A stretch of DNA of 39,942 nucleotides, taken from Streptomyces himastatinicus ATCC 53653. Lineage in GTDB: Bacteria > Actinomycetota > Actinomycetes > Streptomycetales > Streptomycetaceae. Below, one piece after another: positions 1 through 8,471 of this stretch. The notes beneath the pieces were generated by a model, which was not told the origin of the DNA, searched no databases, and worked only from the letters and a program-made list of their open reading frames with translations. Within the stretch, counting starts at the first letter, position 1. Each line of letters opens with the position of its first letter. A program made the translations under genes and the position numbers. The stretch covers positions 7,938,233 through 7,978,174 of the forward strand of contig NZ_GG657754.1 in assembly GCF_000158915.1 (NCBI RefSeq), read 5' to 3'.

Positions 1-2
1 CC

Positions 3-1451
3 GCGCTCTCCGCCTATCTGGTCAAGCCGGGCCGCCGTTCCTTCGAGCTGGACGCCCTGTCGGTCGAGTACCTGGGCCGTGAGCTGTCCCCTGCGGCCGC
101 GGCGGACAGCGGGCAGCTCGCCTTCGGCGCCGACGAACAGGCCGAGCAGGACGCCCTGATGATCAAGGCGCGTACGGTCCTCGACCTCGGCGAGGCGTTC
201 CGGGGCCGCTTGGAGGAGGTCGGCGCGGCCGGGCTGCTGAGTGATGTGGAGCTGCCCACCTCCGAGCTGCTGGCCCGGCTGGAGCGCTCCGGCATCGCCG
301 CCGACCGCGACTGGCTGGACCGTATGGAGCAGCAGTTCGCGGGCGCCGTCCAGCAGGCGGTGAAGGAGGCGCACGCCGCGGTGGGCCACGAGTTCAACCT
401 CGGCTCGCCCAAGCAGCTCCAGGAAGTGCTCTTCGGCGAGCTGGGCCTGCCCAAGACCAAGAAGACCAAGACCGGGTACACGACGGACGCCGACGCGCTC
501 GCCTGGCTGGCCGGGCAGACCGACCACGAACTCCCCGTGATCATGCTGCGCCACCGGGAGCAGGCCCGGCTGCGCTCCACCGTGGAGGGGCTGATCAAGA
601 CGATCTCCCCCGGTGGCCGCATCCACACCACCTTCAACCAGACGGTGGCGGCGACAGGGCGGCTGTCCTCGACCGACCCCAACCTCCAGAACATCCCGGT
701 GCGCACGGACGAGGGCCGGGCGATCCGGCGCGGCTTCGTCGTCGGCGAGGGCTTCGAATCCCTGATGACCGCCGACTACAGCCAGATCGAGCTGCGCGTG
801 ATGGCCCATCTCTCCGAGGACGACGGCCTGATCGAGGCGTTCACCTCCGGTGAGGACCTGCACACCACGGTCGCCTCCCAGGTCTTCGGCGTCGCCAAGT
901 CCGAGGTCGACCCGGAGATGCGGCGCAAGATCAAGGCCATGTCGTACGGCCTGGCGTACGGGCTCTCGGCGTTCGGCCTCTCAGGTCAGCTGGGCATCGG
1001 CGCGGACGAGGCCCGCCGCCTCATGGACACCTTCTTCGAGCGGTTCGGCGGGGTGCGCGACTATCTCCAGCGGGTCGTGGAGGAGGCGCGCGCCATCGGC
1101 TACACGGAGACCATGCTCGGCCGCCGCCGCTACCTCCCCGATCTCACCAGCGACAACCGGCAGCGCCGCGAGATGGCCGAGCGGATGGCGCTCAACGCCC
1201 CGATCCAGGGCACCGCCGCCGACATCGTCAAGATCGCGATGCTGAAGGTGGACGCCGCGTTGACGGCAGGCGAACTCTCGTCGCGGATGCTGCTCCAGGT
1301 GCACGACGAAATCGTGCTGGAGATCGCGCCGGGGGAGCGGGAGCGGGTCGAGGAGCTGGTGCGGCGCGAGATGGCCGGTGCCTTCCAACTGCGCGCTCCG
1401 CTGGACGTGTCGGTGGGTGTCGGCGCCGACTGGGAGTCGGCCGCGCACTGA
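3..1451 (+). CDS. polA: DNA polymerase I, C-terminal part (5' end outside the window)
   Basis: The open frame enters from the left edge (frame of base 3) and runs to TGA at 1449-1451, so only the end of the vestigial exonuclease region and the polymerase domain are present. Family A motifs are clear: motif A DYSQIELRVMAHLS near 773-814, motif B (O-helix) RRKIKAMSYGLAYGLS near 922-969, and motif C QVHDEIVLE near 1295-1321. The enzyme fills gaps left by excision repair and removes Okazaki primers together with its 5' nuclease domain, which lies outside the window. The O-helix has Tyr where E. coli Pol I has Phe762, as known for mycobacterial Pol I. The ATG at 159 is internal and should not be taken as the start. 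Identity is certain; the true start is not visible. Confidence 0.97.
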   Translation, partial: ALSAYLVKPGRRSFELDALSVEYLGRELSPAAAADSGQLAFGADEQAEQDALMIKARTVLDLGEAFRGRLEEVGAAGLLSDVELPTSELLARLERSGIAADRDWLDRMEQQFAGAVQQAVKEAHAAVGHEFNLGSPKQLQEVLFGELGLPKTKKTKTGYTTDADALAWLAGQTDHELPVIMLRHREQARLRSTVEGLIKTISPGGRIHTTFNQTVAATGRLSSTDPNLQNIPVRTDEGRAIRRGFVVGEGFESLMTADYSQIELRVMAHLSEDDGLIEAFTSGEDLHTTVASQVFGVAKSEVDPEMRRKIKAMSYGLAYGLSAFGLSGQLGIGADEARRLMDTFFERFGGVRDYLQRVVEEARAIGYTETMLGRRRYLPDLTSDNRQRREMAERMALNAPIQGTAADIVKIAMLKVDAALTAGELSSRMLLQVHDEIVLEIAPGERERVEELVRREMAGAFQLRAPLDVSVGVGADWESAAH

Positions 1452-1618
1452 GCGGGCGCCCGGGCGGAAGCGGTGAACCGGCGGAACCGTCAAGTCCGGA
1501 CCCTCGAATGGCCGCTGACGGGCGGTAGGCAGCGGTAGTCGCGGGCCTTAAGTTGTCGTAGTGTCACCAGGGTTGACGCGCGGGGGAGCGCACTGTGTTC
1601 GACGGGAGGGACACACGG

Positions 1619-3412
1619 ATGGCACCGCTTATCGGCCGACGTCTGCGTAAGGGGGCGGCCACGACGGCGGTGGCGGCGGCCGCGATGGCCGCCCTCACCG
1701 CATCCCAGGCGCCCGGGTTCGCCGCGCAGGAGCACGCGGACGGGGACCGCCGGGACCGTGACCGGGTCAGTGGGGCGCAGCCCTCGCCCGATACACCCAT
1801 CGACGGCGGCGGCTCGTACCACACCGATCTGCCGCCGCTGACCAAGCCGGACAAGCCGGGCTCCTCGATCGACCTGCCGGGCTTCCCGGGCAGCAGCACC
1901 AAGGCCGAGGCGGGCATCCCGGCGAGCGTCCTCGCCGCGTACAAGAAGGCGGAGGCGTCGCTCAAGGAGTCCAAGCCCGGCTGCAACCTGCCGTGGCAGC
2001 TGCTGGCCGCGATCGGCAAGGTCGAGTCCGGCCAGGCCCGCGGCGGTAACGTGGACGACAAGGGCACGACCGTCAGTCCCATCCTTGGACCGGCCCTCAA
2101 CGGCAACGGCTTCGCCCTGATCAAGGACACCGACGGCGGCGAGTTCGATGGGGACACCACCCACGACCGGGCCGTCGGGCCGATGCAGTTCATCCCGTCC
2201 ACCTGGGCGAACTGGAGCGAGGACGGGAACGGCGACGGCCGCTCGGACCCCAACAACATCTACGACGCGGCGCTCGCCGCCGGGTACTACCTGTGCGCCA
2301 ACGACCGTGATCTGTCCGTCCAGGAGGACATCAACAAGGCGATCCTCGGCTACAACCACTCGCAGGAGTATCTGAACACCGTCCTGTCGTGGTTCGAGTA
2401 CTACAAGAGCGGCACCCACGAGGTCCCCGACGGCACCGGAGTGCAGCCCTCCGAGCGGAGCACACCGTCCGGCGACGGCTCCAAGGCGGGCTCCAAGGAA
2501 TCCGGCGAGGGCAGCGACAAGGGCAAGGACACGGACAAGGGCCCCGGCAAGGGCAACGACGGTCCGCGCACCCTGCCCAAGCCCAATGACGACCGCGGCG
2601 GCTCCACGTCCCCCTCGCCGAAGCCGGGCGACGACGGGACGCAGACGCCCGATCCGCAGCTGCCCAAGCCGCCGACCACGCCGCCCACCACCCCCGCGCC
2701 CAAGCCCACCGGCACCGCCAAGCTGACCGCTGTCGGCGCCAAGCAGCTCACCGCCACCGCCGGTGAGACGTTCAGCGGGTCCCCCAAGGTCCGCGCGGTG
2801 GACGCCGCGGGCAAGCCGGTGGCCGCGGCCCGCGTGAAGTACGAGATCCGCGGCGAGACGAGCGCCCGCTTCCTCGGCCTCGTCCGCTCCGTCACCGTGC
2901 TCACCGGCCTCGACGGCACCGCCACCGCCCCCAAGCTGCTCGCGGGCGAGCAGCCCGGCTCGTTCACCCTGCGCGCCACGGCCGTCGGGCGCGAGAAGGT
3001 GGCGCCGGTCGACTACGCCGGGACCGTCAAGGCCCGCCCCGTGCCGCAGGCCGACGCGCTGGCCCGCCTCGGTGACGGCGTCCTCAAGACCGGGACCGGT
3101 GGCTCCTTCGCCGATCTCCTCACCGTCAAGGCGACCAACAAGGGCAAGGTCGCGGCGGGCGTCCCGGTCACCGCGACCATGATCACGGACGCCAAGAAGC
3201 CCCAGGTGAACGACAAGGGTCCGTACTTCCTGGACGCCAAGGACAAGCCGGTCCGCACCCTGACCGGGCTGAAGACCAACGCCCTCGGACAGCTGACGCT
3301 TCCGAAGATCCTCACCGACGAGCACGCGGGCACCTATCTGCTCCGTCTCACTACGGCCGACGGCGCCGTCCTCGACGTCGAGCTGACCGTCACCCCGGCC
3401 GCCGCCGACTAG
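1619..3412 (+). CDS. Secreted lytic murein transglycosylase with C-terminal Ig-like domains
   Basis: This predicted secreted cell-wall enzyme (597 aa) cleaves peptidoglycan glycan strands. The ATG at 1619 is preferred to the in-frame GTG at 1595 because GGGAGGG (1604-1610) sits 8 nt before it and the protein then opens with a signal peptide (basic RRLRK, Ala-rich core, cleavage near GFAA at about residue 33). Residues about 120-260 form an SLT/MltB-like lysozyme fold, with AIGKVESGQ carrying the presumed catalytic Glu near residue 136 and AVGPMQFIPSTWANW typical of the family. Residues about 265-365 are a Lys/Gly/Pro/Ser-rich wall-spanning linker. The remainder holds about two Ig-like (Big-type) beta domains, probably for wall attachment. 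It is monocistronic, with a strong hairpin just downstream. The class is clear; the substrate details are inferred. Confidence 0.9.
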   Translation: MAPLIGRRLRKGAATTAVAAAAMAALTASQAPGFAAQEHADGDRRDRDRVSGAQPSPDTPIDGGGSYHTDLPPLTKPDKPGSSIDLPGFPGSSTKAEAGIPASVLAAYKKAEASLKESKPGCNLPWQLLAAIGKVESGQARGGNVDDKGTTVSPILGPALNGNGFALIKDTDGGEFDGDTTHDRAVGPMQFIPSTWANWSEDGNGDGRSDPNNIYDAALAAGYYLCANDRDLSVQEDINKAILGYNHSQEYLNTVLSWFEYYKSGTHEVPDGTGVQPSERSTPSGDGSKAGSKESGEGSDKGKDTDKGPGKGNDGPRTLPKPNDDRGGSTSPSPKPGDDGTQTPDPQLPKPPTTPPTTPAPKPTGTAKLTAVGAKQLTATAGETFSGSPKVRAVDAAGKPVAAARVKYEIRGETSARFLGLVRSVTVLTGLDGTATAPKLLAGEQPGSFTLRATAVGREKVAPVDYAGTVKARPVPQADALARLGDGVLKTGTGGSFADLLTVKATNKGKVAAGVPVTATMITDAKKPQVNDKGPYFLDAKDKPVRTLTGLKTNALGQLTLPKILTDEHAGTYLLRLTTADGAVLDVELTVTPAAAD

Positions 3413-3435
3413 CGGCCGCCGATCCGGGCACACCG

Positions 3436-3476
3436 CGCGCCGCCCCCGAGCCCCCACCGGGCCCGGGGGCGGCGCG
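3436..3476 (+). terminator. Hairpin terminator after the transglycosylase gene
   Basis: A perfect 13-bp GC-only stem (3436-3448 with 3464-3476) closes a 15-nt loop, 23 nt after the stop codon. There is no long T run, as is common for Streptomyces terminators. Confidence 0.7.
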
Positions 3477-3496
3477 TTCGTGTTGAGCCCTTCGTG

Positions 3497-3525
3497 TTCT
3501 CATCTGCGCCGCCCGTTGCTACGGT
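3497..3525 (+). promoter_or_regulatory. Candidate promoter for the small peptide-DUF3068 operon
   Basis: TTCTCA (3497-3502) and TACGGT (3520-3525) are separated by 17 nt. The -10 is good and the -35 partial. They lie between a terminator and the first gene of the pair. Confidence 0.4.
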
Positions 3526-3543
3526 GCCCAGCCCCGGCTGTAG

Positions 3544-3558
3544 CTGACGCCCTGTCAG
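3544..3558. promoter_or_regulatory. Inverted repeat CTGAC-N5-GTCAG, possible operator
   Basis: A perfect 5+5 bp palindrome with a 5-bp spacer lies about 20 bp after the proposed -10 and 30 bp before the start codon. The position suits a repressor site or a short leader hairpin. No cognate regulator gene is visible. Confidence 0.3.
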
Positions 3559-3588
3559 TTGTCGTCCCCGCACTCACGGGAGGCCCGC

Positions 3589-3723
3589 ATGCGTGCCCTC
3601 GCCGCCGCCGCGATCGGACTCGCCGCCGCCCTCGCCCTCGTCTTCACGGTGACGGCCATCGGCGCCCCCGGCGGCACCACCTCCCCCGAGCCGCTGCTCA
3701 CCACCGTCCCCGAGCACCCCTGA
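3589..3723 (+). CDS. Small membrane/secreted peptide, 44 aa (SPW_0924-like)
   Basis: This short gene reads MRALAAAAIGLAAALALVFT followed by a Thr/Pro-rich tail ending in PEHP. It has one hydrophobic segment (residues 3-25), which could be a signal peptide or an anchor. GGGAGG at 3578-3583 precedes the ATG at normal spacing. The stop TGA at 3721 is immediately followed by the ribosome site of the next gene (GAGGGAGGG), so the two are co-transcribed and probably translationally coupled. It resembles from memory the small Streptomyces family named SPW_0924, whose function is unknown. Being only 44 codons, it is easily missed by gene callers. Confidence 0.72.
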   Translation: MRALAAAAIGLAAALALVFTVTAIGAPGGTTSPEPLLTTVPEHP

Positions 3724-3740
3724 GGGAGGGACGCCCCGCC

Positions 3741-4745
3741 ATGCGCCGCAAAGCCAGCCTGGTGCTGCTCGCCTTCGCCGTCTTCTTCGCCGCCCTCGCG
3801 CCGCTGGTGCGCTGGTACGCGTTCCCCCGGCTCGCCAAGATCCCGCCCAGCGAGTACCAGACGGCCGTCCTGGAGGCCCGCCCCGCCACCCTGCTCGACT
3901 ACGCCACCATGAAGCCCCGCACGGTCCCCAAGGTCAGCATCGTGCAGACCCTGCGCGGGAACGTGGGCGCGGCACGGACGGTCGGCAAGGAGACCGGGCG
4001 CGACGTCGTCGTCTGGGACGCCCTGTCGTACATCCAGGGCCCCGACGGCAAGATGGTCTCCCGGATCCCCGAGCGCTACGTCTTCGACGCCCACTCCCAG
4101 GACCCGGTGCACGCGGGCGGCGAGCACGTCGACGGCGACGCCGTGCGCCGCGAGGGCATCGAGTACAAGTGGCCCTTCCTCACCGAGAAGCGCGACTACC
4201 GCTACTTCGACGCCCAGACCCGCACCTCCGCGCCCATCCACTACAAGGGCACCCGGAACTTCCGCGGTCTGAGCGTGTACTACTTCGAGCAGACCATCCC
4301 CTGGACCAAGGTCCCGCTGCCCAAGACCATGCCGGTCGACGGCGTCACCCCCGAGACCGTCCGTAAGGCCGGAACCTCCCGCTGGTACACCACCAAGCGC
4401 ATGTTCTGGGTCGAACCCACCACCGGCGCACCCGTCAACGGGCAGGAGATCCATCGCGAGGAACTGCGCGGCGGCACCCTGCTGGGCGGCCGGGACCGGG
4501 TGACCGTCTTCTCGGGCCACGTGAAGATGCGCGAGGACTACATCGCCCACACGGTCAAGATGGTCTCCTCCCAGCGGCAGCTGGTCCTGGCCTTCACCAC
4601 GTATCTGCCCTGGGGCTTCGGGGTGCTGGGGGCCGGACTGCTCTCGGTCGCGCTGCTGCTGGAGGCGCGGAGCCGGAAGCCGGGGGAGTCTTCGCCGGGC
4701 CCGCGGCGACGGCTCGTCAACCTCCGTCCCCGCGTTCCCTCCTGA
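3741..4745 (+). CDS. DUF3068 (PorA-family) membrane-anchored protein
   Basis: The protein has 334 aa. ATG 3741 follows GAGGGAGGG at 3722-3730; an upstream extension of the frame to 3480 would overlap the small peptide gene and is rejected. It has a hydrophobic N-terminal segment (about residues 5-25), a long extracytoplasmic beta-rich region of roughly 260 residues, a second membrane segment near residues 280-305 (LPWGFGVLGAGLLSVALLLE) and a short basic cytoplasmic tail. This two-anchor layout is that of the actinobacterial DUF3068 family, filed under the PorA Pfam name although most members are not proven porins. The extracytoplasmic role is unknown. It is second in an operon with the 44-aa peptide. 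Confidence 0.82.
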   Translation: MRRKASLVLLAFAVFFAALAPLVRWYAFPRLAKIPPSEYQTAVLEARPATLLDYATMKPRTVPKVSIVQTLRGNVGAARTVGKETGRDVVVWDALSYIQGPDGKMVSRIPERYVFDAHSQDPVHAGGEHVDGDAVRREGIEYKWPFLTEKRDYRYFDAQTRTSAPIHYKGTRNFRGLSVYYFEQTIPWTKVPLPKTMPVDGVTPETVRKAGTSRWYTTKRMFWVEPTTGAPVNGQEIHREELRGGTLLGGRDRVTVFSGHVKMREDYIAHTVKMVSSQRQLVLAFTTYLPWGFGVLGAGLLSVALLLEARSRKPGESSPGPRRRLVNLRPRVPS

Positions 4746-4781
4746 TAGTGACGCCGGTAGTGATCTCGGTAGTCGGCTGGC

Positions 4782-4787
4782 TAGCAT
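4782..4787 (+). promoter_or_regulatory. -10 box for a leaderless antitoxin mRNA
   Basis: TAGCAT is followed by exactly 7 nt and ATG at 4795. No ribosome site precedes that ATG. This TANNNT-N7-RTG layout puts the transcript start at or next to the start codon. Confidence 0.5.
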
Positions 4788-4794
4788 GCGCTCC

Positions 4795-5013
4795 ATGCCG
4801 GGAATCACGATCGAGTTCACCGAACAAGAACTGGCGGAGCTGCGCGCCGAGGCGAAGGAGAAGGGCGTCGCCATCAAGCGCCTCGCCCACGACATACTGA
4901 CCGAGGACGTCGTGCGGCGGCGTCAGAAGCAGCGCTTCGTCGAGGGCGCCGTGCGCTTCGCCCTGGGCTACAAGGCCGAGTTCGAGCGGGAGTTCCCGGA
5001 AGGGCTGCGTTGA
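4795..5013 (+). CDS. Antitoxin of a Fic-like toxin-antitoxin pair
   Basis: This is a 72-residue protein if started at ATG 4795, which the leaderless -10 spacing favours; ATG 4786 would add three residues and overlap the -10. The N-terminus MPGITIEFTEQELAEL and following charged helix (EAKEKGVAIKRLAHDIL) look like a short ribbon-helix-helix or helical DNA-binding antitoxin. The rest is a basic then amphipathic helix (VVRRRQKQRF...). The stop overlaps the toxin start by the 4-nt TTGA, the usual arrangement for translational coupling in type II toxin-antitoxin modules. It would bind and neutralise the toxin and probably repress its own promoter; this is inferred from family and layout, not from a known structure. 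Confidence 0.7.
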   Translation: MPGITIEFTEQELAELRAEAKEKGVAIKRLAHDILTEDVVRRRQKQRFVEGAVRFALGYKAEFEREFPEGLR

Positions 5014-5384
5014 TCCTGTACGTCGACGCCGGCTGGGTGCTCAACGTGCAGGTCGATGTCTCCCCGGTGAACACCCCCGTGCGCGACTGGGGCGCACTGC
5101 ACTGCATGAGCGAACGGCACCGCTACGAACGGTTCGCGGGGGAGCCGTACTACGAGGAGGCCGCGGCGCGTGCCGCGACCTTCCTCCACACCTCGCTGAT
5201 CCTGGAGCCGTTCTCCGACTACAACGCGGTCATCGGCGCGGCCTGCGCCCAGATGTACCTGGAGGAGTCCGGCGAGGCGATCGCCCCGCCGCCCGGCGCC
5301 ATGGTGGGGCTCATCCGCGACATACGGGACAACCGGCTCCGCCTGAGCGAGACCGCCCGGCGGCTGCGCGCCTGGGCCGTATGA
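5010..5384 (+). CDS. Fic/Doc-like toxin component with degenerate Fic motif
   Basis: The protein has 124 aa and starts at TTG 5010, overlapping the antitoxin stop (TTGA), with GGAAGGG about 6 nt upstream. It resembles the short Streptomyces proteins named Fic-family toxin component. Fic enzymes transfer AMP or phosphate using HPFxxGN(G/K)R. The matching place here reads LEPFSDYNAVIG (residues 65-76), so the catalytic His is Glu and the Gly-Asn and Arg are missing. Either it is inactive or it uses another chemistry. The C-terminal helices (APPPGAMVGLIRDIR) match the family pattern. It runs convergent to the hrpB region with only 9 nt between stops. Confidence 0.62.
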   Translation: MILYVDAGWVLNVQVDVSPVNTPVRDWGALHCMSERHRYERFAGEPYYEEAAARAATFLHTSLILEPFSDYNAVIGAACAQMYLEESGEAIAPPPGAMVGLIRDIRDNRLRLSETARRLRAWAV

Positions 5385-5393
5385 AGCTGATGC

Positions 5394-8300
5394 TCAGCGG
5401 CGGGTATTGGTGCGCCGCGTCGGCTCGGCCGTCGTCGGATCCTCCGGCCACGGATGCTTGGGGTAGCGGCCGCGCAGCTCCGCCCGTACGGAGCGATAGC
5501 CGTCCCGCCAGAACGACGCCAGGTCGGCCGTGACCGCGGCCGGACGCCCCGCCGGTGACAGCAGGTGCACCAGCAGCGGCACCCGCCCGCCCGCGATCCG
5601 TGGCGACTCCTGCCAGCCGAACAGCTCCTGGAGCTTCGCCGCCAGCACCGGCTGCCCGTTCCCGTCCCCGTAGTCCACCCGCACCCGCGATCCGCTCGGC
5701 ACCTCGACCCGCTCCGGCGCCAGCTCCTCGAAGCGCGCCGCGTCGCCCGTCGCCCAGGGCAGCAGCCGGGCCAGCGCCTGACCGGCCTCCACCCGCTCCA
5801 GATCCGCCCGCCGCCGGGCCCGGCCCAGCTCCACGCCCAGCCACGCGTCCGGGTCCGCCAGCAGCGCCGCCTCCGATACGTCCGGCCAGGGCGCCCCCAG
5901 CTCCCGGTGCAGGAACGCCATCCGCTGCCGCACCGCCGTGGCCTGCGCGGACCACCGCATCAGCCCCGTCCCCTCGCGGCGCAGCCCCTCCAGCAGCGCC
6001 GCGTGGACGAGCGCCGGGTCGGGCGCGGCCAGCGGCCGGGCCACCAGCTCGATCGCCCCGAGCCGGGACACCCGCCGGGCGACGACGTCCCCGTCGGCCC
6101 AGTGCACCTCCTCGCCGTCCGACCCCAGCGCCGCGGCCGCCGTACGGGCCGTCTCCTCGTCGGTGACGGCGGCGAGCCGCACCCGCGCCGACGCGGCGGT
6201 GACCGGCCGGTCCGCGACCGCGACGGCCAGCCACGGCGCACCGCCCAGCCGCGACCCGTCGCCCAGCTCGGCCCCGGTCCCGGCTGCCATCAGATACGAC
6301 CGCCCGCCCCGCACCCGAGCCACCCGCTCGGGAAACGCCAGCGCGACGACGAGCCCGGCGACGGCATCTTCGGATCGGGCCGCGCTGTCCTGCCCCCGCG
6401 CCGGGGCACCACCGCGCCTGCCGTCTGCTCGGCCGTGGCCCGCGGTGTCGTCGGCGCGCCGCGCACCGCGGCTGCCGGTGCCCCGGCCGCCACCCGGGCC
6501 CGGTGCCCGGAGCCGCCCCGTCAGGCTGTCCGGCGGACGCGGTACCAGCGCCCGCCGACGCGCCCTCGCCGGGCGCATCGGGTGTGGCGCCCATGCCGGG
6601 AGCGGGCCCCGGCTGAGCGGTACCGGCGCCCGCCCGCGATTCCTCGGTCCTCGCTTCCGGCGCGGCGTCTCCAGCAGAGGGCGTCTCGGTGATGGGTCCG
6701 TCGGGTGCGACCGGGGTGTCGCCGGGGGACTGCCTGGTGTGCGCCCGCTCGGCCCCGCCTGGGGCATCGGGTGCGGTGGTCGTGCCGGGGGCAGCCCCCG
6801 GCTGTCCGCTCCCAGCGCCCGCACGCTCGGCCGTCCCCGCCCTCGCGTGCGGCGCGGCGGCGGTGGGTGTCGTCGCCGCCGGCCCGCCGCCCGATCCGCC
6901 GCTGGCGGCGTCCATACGCGGGCCGCCCGCGTCCCCCGTCACAGAAAAAATCCAGGCGGCGGGCCTCCTGGCGCCAGCGGGTCGCGTACGGGTCGCCTGC
7001 GCGGCGGGCGGTGCGCCAGGCGGCGGCCCGGTCGTCGCCGTACTCCCGCGGCGGCTCCTCGCTCAGCAGGGCCACCACCTCGGCCGCCCGGCGGGCGCCG
7101 ACCTCGGGGGCGCCGTCGATGAGGGCGCGGGCGAGGCGGGGGTGGAGGCCGAGCCGGGACATGCGGCGGCCGCGCTCGGTGGCGCGCCCGGCCGCGTCGA
7201 CGGCGCCGATCGCCGTCAGCACCTCCCGCGCGGCGGTCATGGCCCCGCCGGGCGGCGGGTCGAGCAGGGCGAGGCCGGACGCGTCCGGTTCGCCCCAGCA
7301 CGCCGCCTGGAGGGCGAAGGCCGTCAGGTCGGCCTCGGCTATCTCCGGCGAAGGGAAGCGCGGCAGCCGGGCGTCCTCGGCCTCCGGCCAGCAGCGGTAG
7401 ACCGTCCCCGGCGCCTCGCGTCCGGCCCGGCCCGCGCGCTGCCGGGCCGCGGCCCGCGACGCCCGTACGGTCGTCAGCGCGCTCAGACCCCGCGCGTGGT
7501 CCATGCGCGGCTCGCGGGCCAGGCCGCTGTCGACGACGATCCGTACGCCCGGCACGGTCAGGCTCGACTCGGCGACCGAGGTCGCCAGCACCACCCGCCG
7601 CCGACCGCCGTCCGCACCCGCGAGCACGGCCTCCTGCACGGCGGCGGGGGCGCGCCCGTGGACCTGGAGGACGTCCGCGTCGGCACCGCCCAGCAGCCCG
7701 GCCACCCGGCCGATCTCACCGACGCCGGGCAGGAAGCACAGGACGTCGCCTGACCGCTCGCGCAGCGCGCGCCGCACCGTGTCCGCGATGTGTTCGAGCA
7801 GGGCCGGGTCCACGCGCATCCCATGCGGCGGGCGTACGGGGCGTACGGGCGGCGACCACACCACCTCGACGGGGTGCGACACGCCCGGGGCCGAGACGAC
7901 CGGCGCGGGGCCGCCGCCGTCGCCGCCCAGCAGCCGCGCCCACCCCTCCGCGTCGGTCGTCGCCGACGCGGCGATCAGCCGCAGCTCCGGGCGCAGCGTG
8001 GCCTGGACGTCCAGCAGGAAGGCGGCCGCCGTGTCCGCGTCCAGGTGCCGCTCATGGCATTCGTCCAGGACGACGGCGTCGACTCCGGCCAGCTCCTGGT
8101 CCCGTTGCAGCCGCTGGACCAGCACACCGGTGGTGACCACCTCGACCACGGTGCGGGGCCCGGCCTGCCGCTCCCCGCGCACGGTGAAGCCGACGCGTTC
8201 GCCGGTCCGCTCGCCGAGCAGCCACGCCATGCGCCGCGCGGCGGCCCGCGCCGCGATCCGGCGCGGTTCGGCGACCAAAATCCGCTGTACCGGCGTTCCG

Positions 8301-8458
8301 CCACCGTCCAGCAGCCCGGCCAGGACGAGCGGCACGAGGGTGGTCTTACCGGTCCCGGGCGGTGCGCACAGCACCGCCGACCCCCGCAGGTCGAGCGCGC
8401 GCAGCAGCTCGGGGACGGCGTCGCGGACGGGGAGCTGCGCGAGGACGTCCGTACGCAC
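5394..8458 (-). pseudogene. hrpB: ATP-dependent helicase HrpB, frame broken by two single-base shifts
   Basis: The first about 503 codons (8458 down to about 6950) encode a DExH helicase: Walker A APPGTGKTT, DECHERH, SATTD, ATSVAESSL and QRAGRAGR. The frame then changes at an A6 run (T6 on the coding strand, 6945-6950). A Gly/Ala/Pro-rich linker follows in a second frame to about 6500. Near the GGGCCCGGG at 6496-6503 it changes again, and the HrpB C-terminal domain (AGLVVALAFPERVA, YGDGNGQPVLAAKLQELFGW) continues to the stop at 5394. Removing one T from the T6 and one G from the second run restores one continuous frame of about 1,020 codons, longer than usual for HrpB because of the roughly 150-190-residue linker. 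Causes could be sequencing error, real inactivation or slippage on T6. The GTG at 8458 lies 13 nt after the methyltransferase stop, so they form an operon. Confidence 0.85.
6500..6942 (-). repeat. Imperfect repeats in the HrpB linker
   Basis: In the middle frame the linker repeats a unit of about 25 residues, beginning RAGAGSGQPGAAPG and RAGAGTAQPGPAPG, each followed by a (T)APDAPG or ATPDAPG element, then a third partial copy beginning AGAGTASAGQPDG. The DNA is correspondingly repetitive, which favours slippage, recombination and assembly error. Confidence 0.6.
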
Positions 8459-8471
8459 GACAGGCCCCCCG

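Noticed and set aside
1452..1618. A c-di-AMP (ydaO-type) riboswitch before the cell-wall hydrolase gene, as known for some Streptomyces hydrolases
   Set aside because: The region is only about 165 nt and I could not find the conserved motif; no support.
6521..6950. A single frameshift (adding one T to make T7) to repair hrpB
   Set aside because: It puts a TGA in frame almost at once; two one-base removals give continuous, protein-like sequence instead.
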